Positions 35,600-47,619 of a stretch of DNA of 64,000 nucleotides are shown piece by piece (within the stretch, counting starts at the first letter, position 1; every line of letters begins with the position of its first letter). The stretch spans positions 990,208 through 1,054,207 of the forward strand of contig NW_004624865.1 in NCBI RefSeq assembly GCF_000247695.1, given 5' to 3'. Below the pieces are notes generated by a model. It ran no database searches, was not told where the DNA came from, and saw only the letters and a program-made list of their open reading frames with translations. Position numbers and translations under genes: made by a program. Source of the stretch: Heterocephalus glaber (lineage: Eukaryota; Chordata; Mammalia; Rodentia; Bathyergidae).

Positions 35600-35770
35600 C
35601 CCATCATTCCATTCCTCCAATAAATGTTTATCAAGGTTTAAATGAATGCCAGGTATTGCACTAAGGTTACAGAAAATGAGGAGCTTATAATTTAGTAAAG
35701 GAGCAAGATACATAAGTAATTATAATTCAGTATGATGATGACAGGGAAGAGATACATGCAAAGTTAATCA
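35600..35770 (+). repeat. Old interspersed repeat, class unresolved
   Basis: ttccaataaatgtttatcaagg, then gccaggtattgcactaagg and gaggagcttataatttagtaaagg. This order recurs in mammalian ancient repeats, but I cannot place the family. Confidence 0.4.
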
Positions 35771-35949
35771 TGCGGCGAAGTATGGTGAGCTCCGTTGGGG
35801 ACATCAGAAGGTTTTGAAGGTTTTGCGGATGGGCATGGTGAAAGACAGGGTTATAAATTTGTACACTATGACTTATATACTACCTTCCTATCCATTCAGA
35901 CAGCATCTCGTTTAAAGTGCTTCACTGAACATTGTTCTGTTTTCATTTT

Positions 35950-36400
35950 TTTTTTTTTTAATTTAAGAAACACGTTTAATCAAGATATACAAATATATAA
36001 GACTTTACTAGATTGGCTTGTGGCCACCCACAGAGACAGGTGTGGAAGAATGCAAAAGATCTGTCTGCATGCTAGAGTTCTGAAGGATCCAGCTGAAGGC
36101 CTGGAGCTCAGTGTAGTGTCCCATGTGAGCCTGTATCAGGAGGCCAAAGAGTCTGCAATGGAAGGCTGAAGGTTCTGTGCTGGAGGCTGAAGAGTCTGCA
36201 CTAGAAGTCAGGAGAGGATGTCCAAAGTGAAAATAGAGTTCCCCTAAAGAAGCAGAAGCAAGCCTTTTTTGTTTCCCTTTTATACCAATCTGATGACCAA
36301 TCTTCCTAGGGTGAGTCTTCCACACCCAGAAGTATGCTGAACCACTTTAGTTGGGGGTTTCTTACTCAAGTTGACACAATCAGGTAACTGTTACAACATA
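35950..36400 (-). mobile_element. Possible MaLR-like LTR remnant next to minisatellite
   Basis: A T run followed by acacgtttaatcaag (an antisense poly(A)-signal-like stretch) and, near the right end, actcaagttgacacaatc, a phrase like the 5' part of rodent MaLR LTRs. Internal gtgctggaggctgaagagtctgcac repeats anticipate the adjacent minisatellite. Tentative. Confidence 0.35.
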
Positions 36401-36429
36401 ACATGATGGTCTCCAATTCCATCCATTTT

Positions 36430-36795
36430 CCTCCTCTGTGCTGGGAACGGTGGTAGGTTGGCCTGGAAGCCTCCTCCTCTGTGCTGAGAGCTGTAGCATG
36501 TCGACCTGGAGGCCTTCTCTGTGCTGGGAGCAGTAGCAGGTTGGCCCAGAAGTCTCCTACTCTGCACTGGTAGCTGTAGCACATTGACCTGGAAGCCTTT
36601 TCTGTGCTGGGAGCAGTGGCAGATTGGCCTAGAAGACTCCTCCTCTGAGCTGTGAGCTGTAGCATGTTAACCCAGAAGCCTTCTCTGTGCTGGGAGTGGT
36701 GTTAGGTTGGCCCGGAAGCCTCCTACTCTGCACTGGGAGCTGTGGCATGGTGACCCGGAAGCCTCCTCTGCGCTGGGAGCTGTAGCATCTGTTTT
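36430..36795. repeat. Minisatellite with dimeric unit (about 43 + 41 bp)
   Basis: The phrase ctctg(t/c)(g/a)ctgggagc recurs about nine times at spacings alternating near 43 and 40 bp (about 36434, 36477, 36517, 36561, 36600, 36643, 36684, 36728, 36765). Alternate copies are more alike, which gives a higher-order unit of about 84 bp. On the minus strand it reads as imperfect Gln/Ser/Thr-rich peptide repeats, but without a usable gene context. Confidence 0.85.
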
Positions 36796-36930
36796 CCTTT
36801 TTGAATGTGTTATGTCCACATTGATTTCTTCCTGTTGCCATTGTACAACTTGTTTTCCGAAGTATAGTTTTTATCTGTCATTGGAGGATTCTTCAGAAGT
36901 TAGAGTAATACAGTGATTCTTTTCTTTTCT

Positions 36931-37031
36931 TTTCGTTTTTTTTTTTTTTTTTTTTTGGTACCAGGGATCGAACTCGTGTCCTTCCGCTTGCGAGGCAGGC
37001 GGTGGAACCACTGAGCTAAATCCCTGGTCCT
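36931..37031 (-). repeat. ID-like SINE, antisense, with target duplication
   Basis: A long T run, then ggtaccagggatcgaactcgtg and ccactgagctaaatccctgg. The 15-bp duplication AGTGATTCTTTTCTT lies at 36912-36926 and 37032-37046. Confidence 0.95.
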
Positions 37032-38639
37032 AGTGATTCTTTTCTTAAGGAAATTTGCCGATTAATTATTTGATTAAATCATTTTCATGAGATCCTATTA
37101 TGAATTATGTGTGGAGCTTAAAGTACCACATTTGAAAGCCAGCCACGTGCACAAATAAATTAAAGTAGCAGTGGGATAAATGCTGAGTTACCTATAAACC
37201 AAAGGGTTTAGCTGTTTGTCTTAACTGTTAGTATTGCTCTTAAACTGGAATTAATATTTTGTATTTATTATTCAGTAAGAAGATACAGCTTGATTTAATT
37301 TTTATCATTCTGTCTCTTAAAATTTTCTTTTTGTTTTGAGCTCTGATTTTAAAATTAAGAGGATATCAAAGGATCTGTTTCTACTGATCATTTATTCATT
37401 AATGGTAATTTTTGAGCTCATGTGAATTACATACTTGCAAAATTATTGTTAAATGAAGCTTATAGGGTGCTTATGGCTAAGGATGGAATGAAACAATGTA
37501 TTTATATATTTATGTAAATTTATTATTGCTCTGCATCATACACAACTAGAAGTTGTGATAGATGCAGAAAAGTATTTATCAGAATATTTACTTTTAGTGG
37601 GGAGGCAACATACATACTAGGAATGAGTGAATGAAATAATACAAAACAACTCCAAGAAAATCTGAGGACTGTACAACCTGTATATTATAAGATTAAGTAA
37701 GAGAACATGCCAGATGAATTATCCAGGTGATAAGTAGCAAAGACGGGGAAGAAAGCAGTTGAGCTGGAATGGGTTTGGAATCATCTGTAGGTATGTATAT
37801 GTCTATAATGACTTAGAACTTTATATTCGTGCACACACATGGTAAGTATGATGTAATAGTCATAGGCTCTGCAGAGTCAGATGGTTTCATAGATGGTGTG
37901 TGGGACGCCTTTTAGCACCCATGCTGATCTGTGTTTTCAGAGATTTTAAAGGATTACAATGACGAAATCACTTTTCCTGGTCTGCAAAGGGCATTGTTTG
38001 TACTGTTCGTTGTTGTTGTTACATGAATGAAGTGGAGATAAATTTGTTCTTAGCTTCCTCTATAATAATTTTGGTCAAATCCATTTGCCCTACAACTCAC
38101 ATAGGCTCCTGGTTAATAGTGCACAGTGATACAATTCATGAACATTTTGGTACCTTTCAGTAGTTTTGTACTTGATAAATTCAGATGTCCTGCATCTTTA
38201 TCTTTATCCTGGAAGTGGCTTTCCTAGGATATGTAATAGACCACAGGAGGCTTGGCAGGGTCTGGTCGGGTCTAAGTGATGTGAAGTCAGGGCTCCCATT
38301 CCCTTTGCTGGTTCCGGGTCACTCTGAATAGCAGAACAGGGAGTGAAAGTTACTGGGTTTCTCTTCTGTTCCTTCTCTGTGGCCTTTTGGGCCTCCTCTG
38401 TAGGTGGACAGTCCTGATTGATCTGATTTTTGTATGGCAGCACATTTAACTGGCCACCATAAACCTATATATAGATTATAAATGAAAGCTGTAGTTCACC
38501 ACTTCAAGTTGAGCCCCTATTTTCATTGGTGCAACATCACAAATGTGAAAGAAAAAAACAACATAAGTGAACAGTAAAACATACATCTCTAAGTATTTGT
38601 TACATGTATCAATACCCGATACGAAATATAAAACTTACT

Positions 38640-39010
38640 ACATTGATGTTTTATTTGGGAAATGTTTCTGTATTGGCCATTTTAGCTTTTTCTTGGTAAA
38701 GTAAAAACCCATTGAAGTTGAGTTTCGGGATGTCTTTTTTTCCTGGTAACTTTTCTTATGGCAAGCAAGGTGTCCTTCATGGTCCTGAGGACCTGCAGTG
38801 TTTCCTGCTCCAAATGAGGGTCATCTCTCCAAGGTGCAGAGGGTGTTTGTGTCTGCTGTCCATTCATTGTCCTTTGTTTTGTTGACATCAGTCACCCCAG
38901 ACACAGCAGCCTCTTCCTGACTCTCTGGAGATTCTTCAGTGCTTCCCCACTGGGGTTTGTGCCTTTCCCTTGTATCGGGGGCTGCTCGACTGCCTGACTG
39001 AGGGCACAGC
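38640..39010 (-). pseudogene. Unidentified degraded coding-like segment
   Basis: On the minus strand three overlapping frames give protein-like, charged sequence in succession: SGVTDVNKTKDNEW (about 38860-38910), then DDPHLEQETLQVLRTMKDTL (about 38760-38825), then KLNFNGFLLYQEKAK ending at a stop near 38652. Their order suggests one ancestral frame broken by two frameshifts and a stop. I do not recognise the parent. A second minus-strand frame at 38204-38443 may be its continuation or chance. No poly(A) or duplication was found. Confidence 0.3.
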
Positions 39011-39407
39011 AGAGGATGGAAGAATAATAGACAAAGAGCAAAGAACCAGTGATTATTTATTATTAGAGGGGCTGGGATTTGATCTTAGCTCTTCCTGGCT
39101 AAGACCTTGAGCCTCAGATTTGTCAGTATTTATTGTTTACACAGCACAGCAGAGAGGATAAAGGCAAATGTAAAGAACAGCAGGACTAAGGCACTAATGA
39201 GCCAGGCTGGTAAAAGGGAGGTAGGATGCATTCTTGCGAAGGACAGGTCATAGGTAAGAAGCCACCTGTGTTATCTTTAGCTAATGTTTGGTCTGGGAGA
39301 ATGGCTGTACAAGTCACAAATCCCCAGTTGAAGTGTCATCTTGCTATTAGAGACATCACAGTATCATCAGTCAAAGAGATCTCAACTGTGACCACTGGCA
39401 TAGGGAA

Positions 39408-39490
39408 TTTTTTTTGGTACCGGGGATCAAACTCGGGTCATTGTGCTTGTGCAGTAGGCGGCGAAACCCCTGAGCTACATCCCTGGCCCC
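39408..39490 (-). repeat. ID-like SINE, antisense
   Basis: A T run, then ggtaccggggatcaaactcggg and gcgaaacccctgagctacatccctggcc. Confidence 0.92.
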
Positions 39491-40639
39491 AGGAATTCTT
39501 TTTCTGTATGCTGGCCGAAGGTTCTTCTAGCAAGTCTCATGGGCCCAGGGTAGATTCACAGTTTTAATCAATAGCCAGATTATAAGCTAATTCAATAATA
39601 TTCACCTGCTCAAATATTATTAAATATTTATAGCTTGCTCAGTGCAGTTTCAAGCTGGTCTCCTGGTCCGTTGGATGTTCGTGGTTTTCCAAATGGGTTC
39701 TCTGAAGTAATTAAATCCTCGGCTCATGGTTGAAAACCTGGTTTTAAGCATTTGGGAGGGAGTCTGTGCCTTTGGCAACTGTTGCGCTCATTCACCTCTT
39801 CACATTTTCTTACTACGTTTAATGCATCGGCCAGGTGTAATGAGTAGAACAGGCTGCAGTTGTTAGGTAAAATTATTACTGTGGTGCTGTGTATCATAAG
39901 GGAGACCCTGAGATGTTTAAATCCACATGTCTGTGAGAGAGCTCTTGAAGGAGGCCTCTTTTCCAGCTTGGCATTAACAGTGGCTTTCAGATTGGTTTCT
40001 CGTTGACTTCATCATAGGCCGGCTCTGTTCAGTGATGGTAAGCACAGTGTAGTTACACACGTAGGCCCAAATTATTATTATTTTTGTGCTTTATTTACCA
40101 GAAGATTTTCTTCTTTGCTAAACAATAGAAATAAATACAACTCCACATCTTAAAATCATAAAAGGTGGCAATTAGTAGTAGTACACTATCTATTTAGCCT
40201 TTTATTTCCAAGGCAGAGAACATGGAGTAAAGAACTTTTTGGACATCTATTTTGTTAAAAATTTCCTTGAAAAAACCTGTATATATTTAGCATGAGAAAT
40301 AATTGGTGAGAGAATTGTTGACTATAAAAGAACTTGGTGTATTCATTCCTTTCCTGCTGACACATAAACGTTACTTTCAGATGAAACCAGCATATTTTAT
40401 TGTTTGGAATAAAACAGCGAGCAGTGTTCTGATATAAAGAATTCTAACATTAAGTAGAAGCAGCCATTATTTTGTAAAGAGATAATTTCAGTTCAGTGTG
40501 GTTCTTTTTACTTGTACAGATGATGCATTTAAACTTTAGGACTTCCCAAGGAGAGAGGGTAAAAAAGTGAGAGAATAAGATGAAATAAGGACTATGGGGA
40601 TGAAGTTGTAGGGTTATAACTTAGCATCAAAGTGTAAGT

Positions 40640-40717
40640 CTTGGTACTGGGGATTGAACTCGGGTCCTTGCGCTTGTGCAGCAGGCAGTGAAACCACTGA
40701 GCCAAATCCCCGGCCCG
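40640..40717 (-). repeat. ID-like SINE, antisense, with target duplication
   Basis: ttggtactggggattgaactcggg and gaaaccactgagccaaatccccgg. Duplication AAAGTGTAAGT at 40629-40639 and 40718-40728. The poly(T) tail is nearly absent. Confidence 0.93.
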
Positions 40718-40834
40718 AAAGTGTAAGTTTTGCAATTAACTAAACTGTCCACAGTTCTATAAAAGGAGCAGTGCAATATCTAGTTTTCTTTAACTGCAGT
40801 TTCACCCAACCCATTCAGTAATTGACTCATATGA

Positions 40835-41034
40835 TTAACACGTTCCCACCGCCTGAACCCCCAGTGGCACATGCGCGACTGTCCCATCTGGCGGTTTGTA
40901 CCACCAGGGTGCAAGTGGATCTAAGCACTTTTCTCGGTCTTTTTATTAATAAAATTAATTAAAAGCCACCCGATGGGACAGTCGTGCATGTACTGCCAGG
41001 GGTTCAGGCTGTCTGGCGGGGAGGCATGAGTTAT
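40835..41034. mobile_element. Palindromic MITE-like element, piggyBac-like ends
   Basis: The left arm 40852-40888 (cctgaacccccag..., gactgtcccatc) and right arm 40972-41009 (gatgggacagtc..., ggggttcaggc) are imperfect inverted repeats of about 37 bp, around an AT-rich loop of about 80 bp. The left end starts TTAA (40835-40838) and the right end is TTAT (41031-41034), so a TTAA-targeting piggyBac-type MITE is possible. No transposase. Confidence 0.6.
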
Positions 41035-41319
41035 GGCCCTGTTGTTGAATGTCTTAATACTTTAGGTGTGAACAGAATTAATGAGCAGCATTTTCTTTGA
41101 ATTTTATTAAGCACTGTATCATTCTGCTTAATCTTATGAGAAAATAAGTTACTAAAATTTTGGTGGTTTTAAAAAGATAAGGAAGGATGGAACCAACCAG
41201 TTATTTTAAAGTGTAAAGATGGTGACTTCAGAGAAATCTACCGTAAGTCCATTTTTTGTTTTTAATGGCAGTGCAGCGGGGTGTCTAGTTATCTAAGTGA
41301 TAGATGCATACTGCCACTA

Positions 41320-41515
41320 GTAGTACAGGTCGAACACCCCAAATTCCAGAGTCCAAAATCTGAGATCCGAAATGCTCCAAAATCTAAAATGTTTTCAGTG
41401 CTGACATAACACTGTTTCTTAGAGTCTGTGCAGATATTCCAAAATACTATACTGCAAAACTTGGTGATCAAATGTTTTGGATTTTAAATAAAAGATACTC
41501 AAGTGGTATAGTCTG
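41320..41515. mobile_element. Fossil DNA transposon, Tigger-like
   Basis: tccagagtccaaaatctgagatccgaaatgctccaaaatct on one side and aaatgttttggattttaaat, then gatactcaag, on the other, are typical of the short palindromic elements with 'ccgaaatgctccaaaat' ends. No duplication visible. Confidence 0.55.
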
Positions 41516-42643
41516 CCCTTCCATCAGTTTAATAATACATAGTAGGAAAGCATTTTTGTTCTTACCTTTGAGTCTATGGATTCTGTGCTTTACAAACATA
41601 GGCTTTTATGAACAAATTTTTCCCTTTCATTGCCATATCCAATCTTGAATTTTTGTGATATCCATGAGATCACTTTAAAATTCTTCATTGTGCTGAAATT
41701 ATTAAATTCAGTCAACGCATGCTTTTTCTTAGAGTCTGCCAAATGCTAGGCACTGTTTTAGGTGTTGAAAATGTAGTAGGAGACAAAATAAATAAAAATT
41801 TTTTCTTTAAGGCATTTGTATTCTGATTTAGGGGAAGGTCCTGTTCATTTATTAAGTGCTATCATTCGGGGCAAAATAAAGAACTTTTGGTACTTTTTTA
41901 GTAAACATTTACACTTCTAAAATTTGGTTTTAAAATAATTTGTTTTGTAGGAGCATCTGGAAGAAGGTGAAAGAGCAGAAAGGAAGTTTTTTTTGTTTTT
42001 TATGATGTCAGCATTGGTGATCATATCTCAGATGATGCTGTAAGTTAGTTTCATGACTAGTGAGCTGTTGGCTGCAGAGTTAGTTTAAATGAATCCTTCA
42101 AACATGTATGTAGAAGGGTGTTTCCGTGTCCTTTGGCTGGCTGTACTAAATCGGAGGAAGGCTTGGGTTGCCCTCTCCCGGCTGGGCACAGATCCAAGAG
42201 TTACTCTTGTGCTTGAAGTAGGGGCATACTTAGAAACCGGGGTTGGGTTGAGAGGTAGTACTGTGTCCGCCTGAGGGGCAGAGTTCCTCCTGGCTGAGGC
42301 TGTGAGCTGCCTGGGATTCTGACTGGGCAGCTTCACCGCAGGGCTCTGTCATTTATTCGCTTTGTGGGGACCGATAGGTTGACTTGTGCCTGTTTCCTCA
42401 CTTCAGTATGAGGAAGATAACATCACCTTCTACGTTAGGTTGGCAGGACTGTGTGTTAAAGGCGCTGTGTACTGTCTGGTTCATAGTAATAGATCAGTCG
42501 ATGTTGAGGATTATTGCTGCCAACCGTTGCCAATCTAATAATAGCAGGGACACTACTGTTAGCATATTTAGAAGCAGGCCAGTTGTGTTGTGTCTTAAAA
42601 TTGCAGCAGAATGTTATTTTCAATCTTTCAAAGTGGGCCTTTG

Positions 42644-42738
42644 GGGGCTGGGGATTTAGCTCAGTGGTTCCGGCGCCTGCCTCGCAAGTGCAAGGTCCCG
42701 AGTTCAATCCCCGGTACTAACACAAACAAAACACACAG
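42644..42738 (+). repeat. ID-like SINE, sense, near-intact
   Basis: ggggctggggatttagctcagtgg (A-box), then cccgagttcaatccccggtac (B-box) and an A-rich tail with C interruptions. Duplication AGTGGGCCTTTG at 42632-42643 and 42739-42750. Confidence 0.95.
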
Positions 42739-44024
42739 AGTGGGCCTTTGAGCAGAACTTATTTTTAATGTGTTTTTGTAAATATAGATATATTTTCTCC
42801 CCCATTTCTGTTCAGTGGAAATAATAAAGCTTTATAGCTTTGTGAACTCTAAATTCCAGGTAAGTGTATTTTGCTGAAGATCTCATACCATTACTAATCA
42901 TTTTAATGATACTTCTTGTATCTAATACATACTCTGTATTAAAAACACAAATCTCACCTTGTGATACATTTTTATAAAATTCTGTGTACCTTAAGAAACT
43001 GTCTGCTCTAATTAGAAAAAGCGTAACACCTTGCTAGGTTTATTTTCCCTCATTGTCAACTCATTGTTCTAATTTATTGTTATGTTGGAAGAATGAGCAT
43101 TATCACTGTTGTATCAACATGTTATCTATTTTACTTTTCATTTCAGTGCTTTGCCAGAAAACATTTGTTATTGACATGAAAGAAAATAAAATAGTTATTT
43201 TATTTGGTGGCAAATGAAGTGCTGGGATTGTGGCATCCATTCTGAATCATTTCTGAATGATTCATAGTTTTAAAAATATGAGCTGCACCACCCATGAGTT
43301 GCGCCCAGTACCTGTTTTGCTTGCCGAAAAGCAGTTGTTTGGCATACCGCACAGGGACCTTCTTAGTCCGCAGATAGGGTGGGGAGCCTGGACTTGGCGT
43401 GATTGGCTGCAGTGGTCGTACTTGCTGCTCAGTCGCCACGGCCCTCCTCGGCCTCAGCAGCTTCCCTTTTCTCCCTTCCAACCTCCTGGAGTTTCCTGTC
43501 TCACTCTTCTCATGAGGCCTAGTCTCTGCACCAGCATAATTTTCAGGTGTTTATGAAATGACTCTTGGGCAAAGCATGTTCCATAACCTAATAATGAGAG
43601 AAAAATGCAATCTTTTGTCTTGGGCTATGATAAATTTTAGGAAAATGCCCCTATTGATGCTCAGGAAAATGAGAGAAAATGTCTTATTGAGCTATAAGAG
43701 CAAAGCAATTGAAGTTTATTTTAAATGTATGGTCTTAGCTCTTAGTTCAGAACATTTCAGTTGTTTTCACAGATTCCTGGATGTTGGAGCTAAAGGTCCT
43801 TTGAGGTAGTGTTGAAACCCTTCATGGTAGAATGCCACATGCCAGAGGCTGCAGAGCTTGTGAGAAGATGGTTTATTGCTCTGCTATATTACCTACTGGA
43901 TTTCCTCTCTTTTCCTTTAAATTTATTCTTGGGTCTATTCAATCAGGTCTCATCTTTGCCCCTTTCAGGTTTTTTGTTGGTCATCTTTTAGTGATGTTCT
44001 TGAACCCTTACAGTCATTGCCCTG

Positions 44025-44230
44025 TCCTCTGAGTCTGCGCTGTCCAAGATGGTAGCACTGGCCATATGTGGCTGTTTAAACTTAAAGTAACTGAAATGAA
44101 CAGAATTGAAAGCTTCCTTTCTCAGTATGAGCGTCCTCCTCAGGGTTGATGCATGCACACGTGGCAAATGATCACTGTGTTGTACGGCTCTGACTATGAC
44201 CTCTGGAAGCTTGGTGGGTGGCCTCATCCG
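44025..44230 (-). mobile_element. Possible hAT-type MITE fragment
   Basis: gcgctgtccaagatggtagcactggccatatgtggctg looks like one end of an element with 'cagtgctgtccaatag...agccacatgtggct' ends. The other end is not clear. Confidence 0.4.
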
Positions 44231-44519
44231 GACTGTAAGGTTTTGGGCCAGGGACCGTCTGTGTTGGTATGAAGATCATACAGTACAGGCTCTTCTTTGA
44301 AAATTTCCTTTGCTCTTTGAGCCTTTTTTATGGTTGGAAATCAGCAATACCATATTTTCCATGTACACACTGTTTGCTGTCTGCATTATGTACTGCTTAC
44401 AGTACCATAAACAGGAAGCTTGGTGCTTAGGGCTATGAGATATTTTTTGGATTACACATATTTCTTGTAAAGCTAGAAAATGTGTTTTAAATGTTTGTTT
44501 ATTCTTTTTTACATTTAAG

Positions 44520-44603
44520 TCATCACGGTGGCTCCTTGGTGATCATTCCTTGGCGTGAGCGTAAACACCGAGCTGCAGATTGGTGCGAGGAGGCGGAGTG
44601 CAG
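44520..44603 (+). CDS. NBAS: NBAS coding exon L
   Basis: 84 nt. It completes the Cys codon, then HHGGSLVIIPWRERKHRAAD followed by WCEEAEC and two bases of an Arg codon (residues 485-512). Acceptor acatttaag, donor cag|gtcagt. The exon is too short to appear as a separate ORF and is recognised by homology and split codons on both sides. It diverges more than the neighbouring exons. Confidence 0.93.
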
Positions 44604-45245
44604 GTCAGTCCGCTCCGCTGTGGGCGTCTTCCTTTCCTTGTGGGGCTGAGAGGCGGCCAGTGAAGTGATGTGCAGCCTGTGATCTTACTGGATGGCACTT
44701 CCTGACTTGGAGAACTTGAGCGAAATTTGAAAAGAAACACTACTGATTCATTTACATCAAGATTTTTTAATGAGGAAGTGCTAAATGTCACAAAGGAATT
44801 CTAAAAATTACTACACTAGCTCTTCATTTTGAGGTATTTCAGTCTTTCAGATAAGCAGATATATTTATAATAGTTATAGTCATGCTACACATGCAATTTC
44901 CTTTTTTTTGAGATAAGCTATTTCTCTTATTAGTAAGATACATTTCCACTTAGGTTTATGTACAGTAAAAGTGAGAGTTCTTAATCCAAACTCACATTGG
45001 GATCACCCAGGGGTATTTCCTAAGCCCAGCATGGTGGCTAGCATAGGAGATTTTGATTTAGTGGCACCTGGCTGTGTACGTTTTGTAAAAGCTTCCCAGG
45101 GTAATTTTTTGTTTATACTTATTTGATTGATTTGTGGCATATTTGCTTTATTACCCATCCTGATTTTCAAGTCAGGAAAACGAGTAGGAAATAAATTAAG
45201 TATCCAAGAATGTCCCATTTATCCTGGACGTCTGTATGTATGTAC

Positions 45246-45251
<6 letters not shown>

Positions 45252-45294
<43 letters not shown>
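45252..45294. repeat. (CA)n microsatellite
   Basis: About 21 uninterrupted CA units, about 115 bp upstream of the exon M acceptor. Confidence 0.97.
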
Positions 45295-45295
<1 letters not shown>

Positions 45296-45407
45296 TCTTC
45301 TGCTGCCCATCATCTGCTCTGTCCCCCTCTCTGTCCTTCTTTCTCTTGGAATTACACATATCTTTTGCAGCATCTGATTCCGCTCTGAGTTGTTCCTTCC
45401 ACTGCAG

Positions 45408-45561
45408 AATGGTTGTTGAGCCGAGCCCGCAGGACGGAAGCGAGTTCCTGTATGCCACGCAGCCCGAGTTGCTGCCGTTCCGGACCCCGCAGCTGGCGGT
45501 GGAGGAGGTGATGGACTGGTACCGGAGCAGGGCCGAGGAGATCGAGCACCACGCCGGCCAG
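45408..45561 (+). CDS. NBAS: NBAS coding exon M
   Basis: 154 nt. It completes the Arg codon and encodes MVVEPSPQDGSEFLYATQPE through VMDWYRSRAEEIEHHAGQ (to residue 564). Acceptor ccactgcag, donor cag|gtgagg. It is markedly GC-rich compared with the surrounding intron. A (CA)n tract lies about 115 bp upstream of the acceptor. Confidence 0.97.
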
Positions 45562-45999
45562 GTGAGGCCTCTGCTGCCACCGCTGCCGCCGCCCAGGGTC
45601 TGTGTGGGGCTCTGTGGATGTGCCTGCGTTGCCCGCCCTCACTGGTGCGATTTCACGGGATGAAGTTAACATTTTTTCTTAACTTTCATTTCTTTATCTT
45701 TTGCCTCAGAAGCTTTTACATTGTTTTGAATCTTACAGGGCAAATATGTGCAAGAAAAGTTGTCCAGGATCCTTCTTAACATACACAGTGGACCCTACAT
45801 TACACATTCCTGTCTCTGATTTTCTGCCCATTTTTAATACACTTAGTACCACATTCATTTAAAAGATCGCGTCTACAGAGAAATGCTTGATCAGTCCCCG
45901 TTAGGGTGCAGTAACTCAGTTGATTGTGAGTTTGCTTTTCAAGAACCCTTTTCGCAGCTACTTCTTCTGTTTCTCTAAGGCCATGCCTGATTTCCGGCA

Positions 46000-47610
46000 G
46001 TCCTGCCCCTTGCTTAGATCCTCAGCAACAGATGCATAAGTCGGGCATGACTCAGAATGACACTGGACCTTAGGGTGGCTGGGTTTGGATCTTGACACTA
46101 ATAGACCCTGGGACCCTGGGGTTGATGCCTTCTGTGCCTTGGTTTTCTCTTGGGGTTAGTTCCAGTCCAGAGCTGCTGAGAATAAAGAATGTGCACTTCT
46201 GAGAGCAATGGCCACTCCACCAACTGAGTGCTGTGTAAACGGAAGCCATGATTACTTTGTCTCAGAGCACGTAGATTAGGGGCAGCACAAAGCACGGCCA
46301 GATGCACTCTGAGGTCTCTTTCAAGCTCTGGCCAGTGGGAGACGTTTCCTTTTTAGACCAAACGTTTTTAGTGATAACCAAGAACATTTTTCATTGGCTT
46401 CCCAAATTTTGGAAGATGGGTAAGGACTTACTACATTGGAAAGTGTTTAGGATTTTAAGGAATCACAGTGAAGAGAATCTTTGGAGAAAATGAAGTTGAA
46501 TTCCATATTTTTTAGATAGATAAACCAAGGTCCTCAGAAATGAGGTGAGCACCCTGCACAGGGACCACCAGGCAAAGCCAGGCGAGACCCCCATCATGGA
46601 ACAGAGTCCGTGTAACAGTGATCGGCACACAAATCCCAGTGACTTAGAGGAAAGTGCGCGCGTCCTGACGTAGTGGCTGTTCTCATAGTACGGGATAGAA
46701 GAGCTAAGGAAAGCTTATAATGCTTTTCTTACCATCCTAATGTAAGACTCATACATACTGTGTTTTATCTTCAGATCTAATGTCCAAACAGTAATGTGAT
46801 AACCTAATTGCAGTACACAGGATAAATAAGTTAGGTCAGTGCTCAGCCTTGGCCATGGCCGCAGGAGGACGTGAAGTCTGCACGCAGTCAGTTCGAATGA
46901 ATGGGGTATGAAGCCGCCCAGGAATTCAAGTGTGTTGTTACATCAAATGCCATGAATTGCTGTCAGGGTTGTGAACAACTAAGGCGTGGTTAAAAATGGT
47001 TAATAAAACTAAGTAAAATCTTCCTCTGCTTTATACACTAGTTATATTAAAGGAAAATTTAGTGTAAATTAAGCACACAAAAGAGAATTTTGTGTAACAG
47101 TTAAATGAAGTCGATCTTGACTGTGATGGTACCAACTGGGTCTTTAGGACATCAGCGAGGTGACAGGAAGGCCGGGTTGGGTGTGCAGCACCGCCAGGGT
47201 GCTGTCTGCACCTTTGATGGTGTAGACCCAGTCCCACCTCGGGCACAGCCGTGTCCCTTACTTTCACAGCGTTGCCTGGTGGCCCATTCAGTGCCCATCG
47301 AGAACTGTCGTCCTCGGGCACACCCTCTGTCTACATGGGACCAGTCCCTGCTGGTTGGCTTGATCAAGGAGCCAGCGCTTCACTCAATAAGGGAAACACT
47401 CACTGGGCAGCAGGTGACCGAGCAAGCTCCGGGCAGATGTGGGCTGTCATAACATCATCTGGACCAGCATCGCGTGCTGCACAGAAACTTAACAAAGATA
47501 CCCAGTGGCCCAAACTTGAACCATTAGGCACTTAAAAAGTGATAGAAAGGGAAGAGTGTCATACCATAGAATTGAAATAAACTGTCGCTTTAAAACAGAT
47601 TTCTTTCTGT
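46000..47610. other. Intron interval without recognised features
   Basis: No exon, SINE or LTR that I can name. The overlapping frames at 47031-47535 on both strands are mutually antisense and lack motifs. Confidence 0.55.
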
Positions 47611-47619
47611 GTCCTTGTA

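Larger units (their letters stand above)
30438..44519. other. Large NBAS intron (between exons K and L), remaining sequence
   Basis: Apart from the repeats listed separately, the sequence is AT-rich and non-coding. Stretches 33000-35590 (possible old L1 at 34820-35150) and 37030-38200 show nothing I can name. ORFs up to about 110 codons overlap antisense frames and lack motifs. Confidence 0.6.

Noticed and set aside
36366..36841. Repetitive Gln/Ser-rich minus-strand peptides
   Set aside because: They are translations of the minisatellite; no upstream start context or gene structure.
42644..42738. tRNA-like sequence with A and B boxes
   Set aside because: It is an ID-type SINE with an A-rich tail and target duplications, not a tRNA gene.
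45127..45663. 178-codon ORF spanning exon M
   Set aside because: Its first half is intron, including translated (CA)n; only 45408-45561 is NBAS coding, with clear splice sites.
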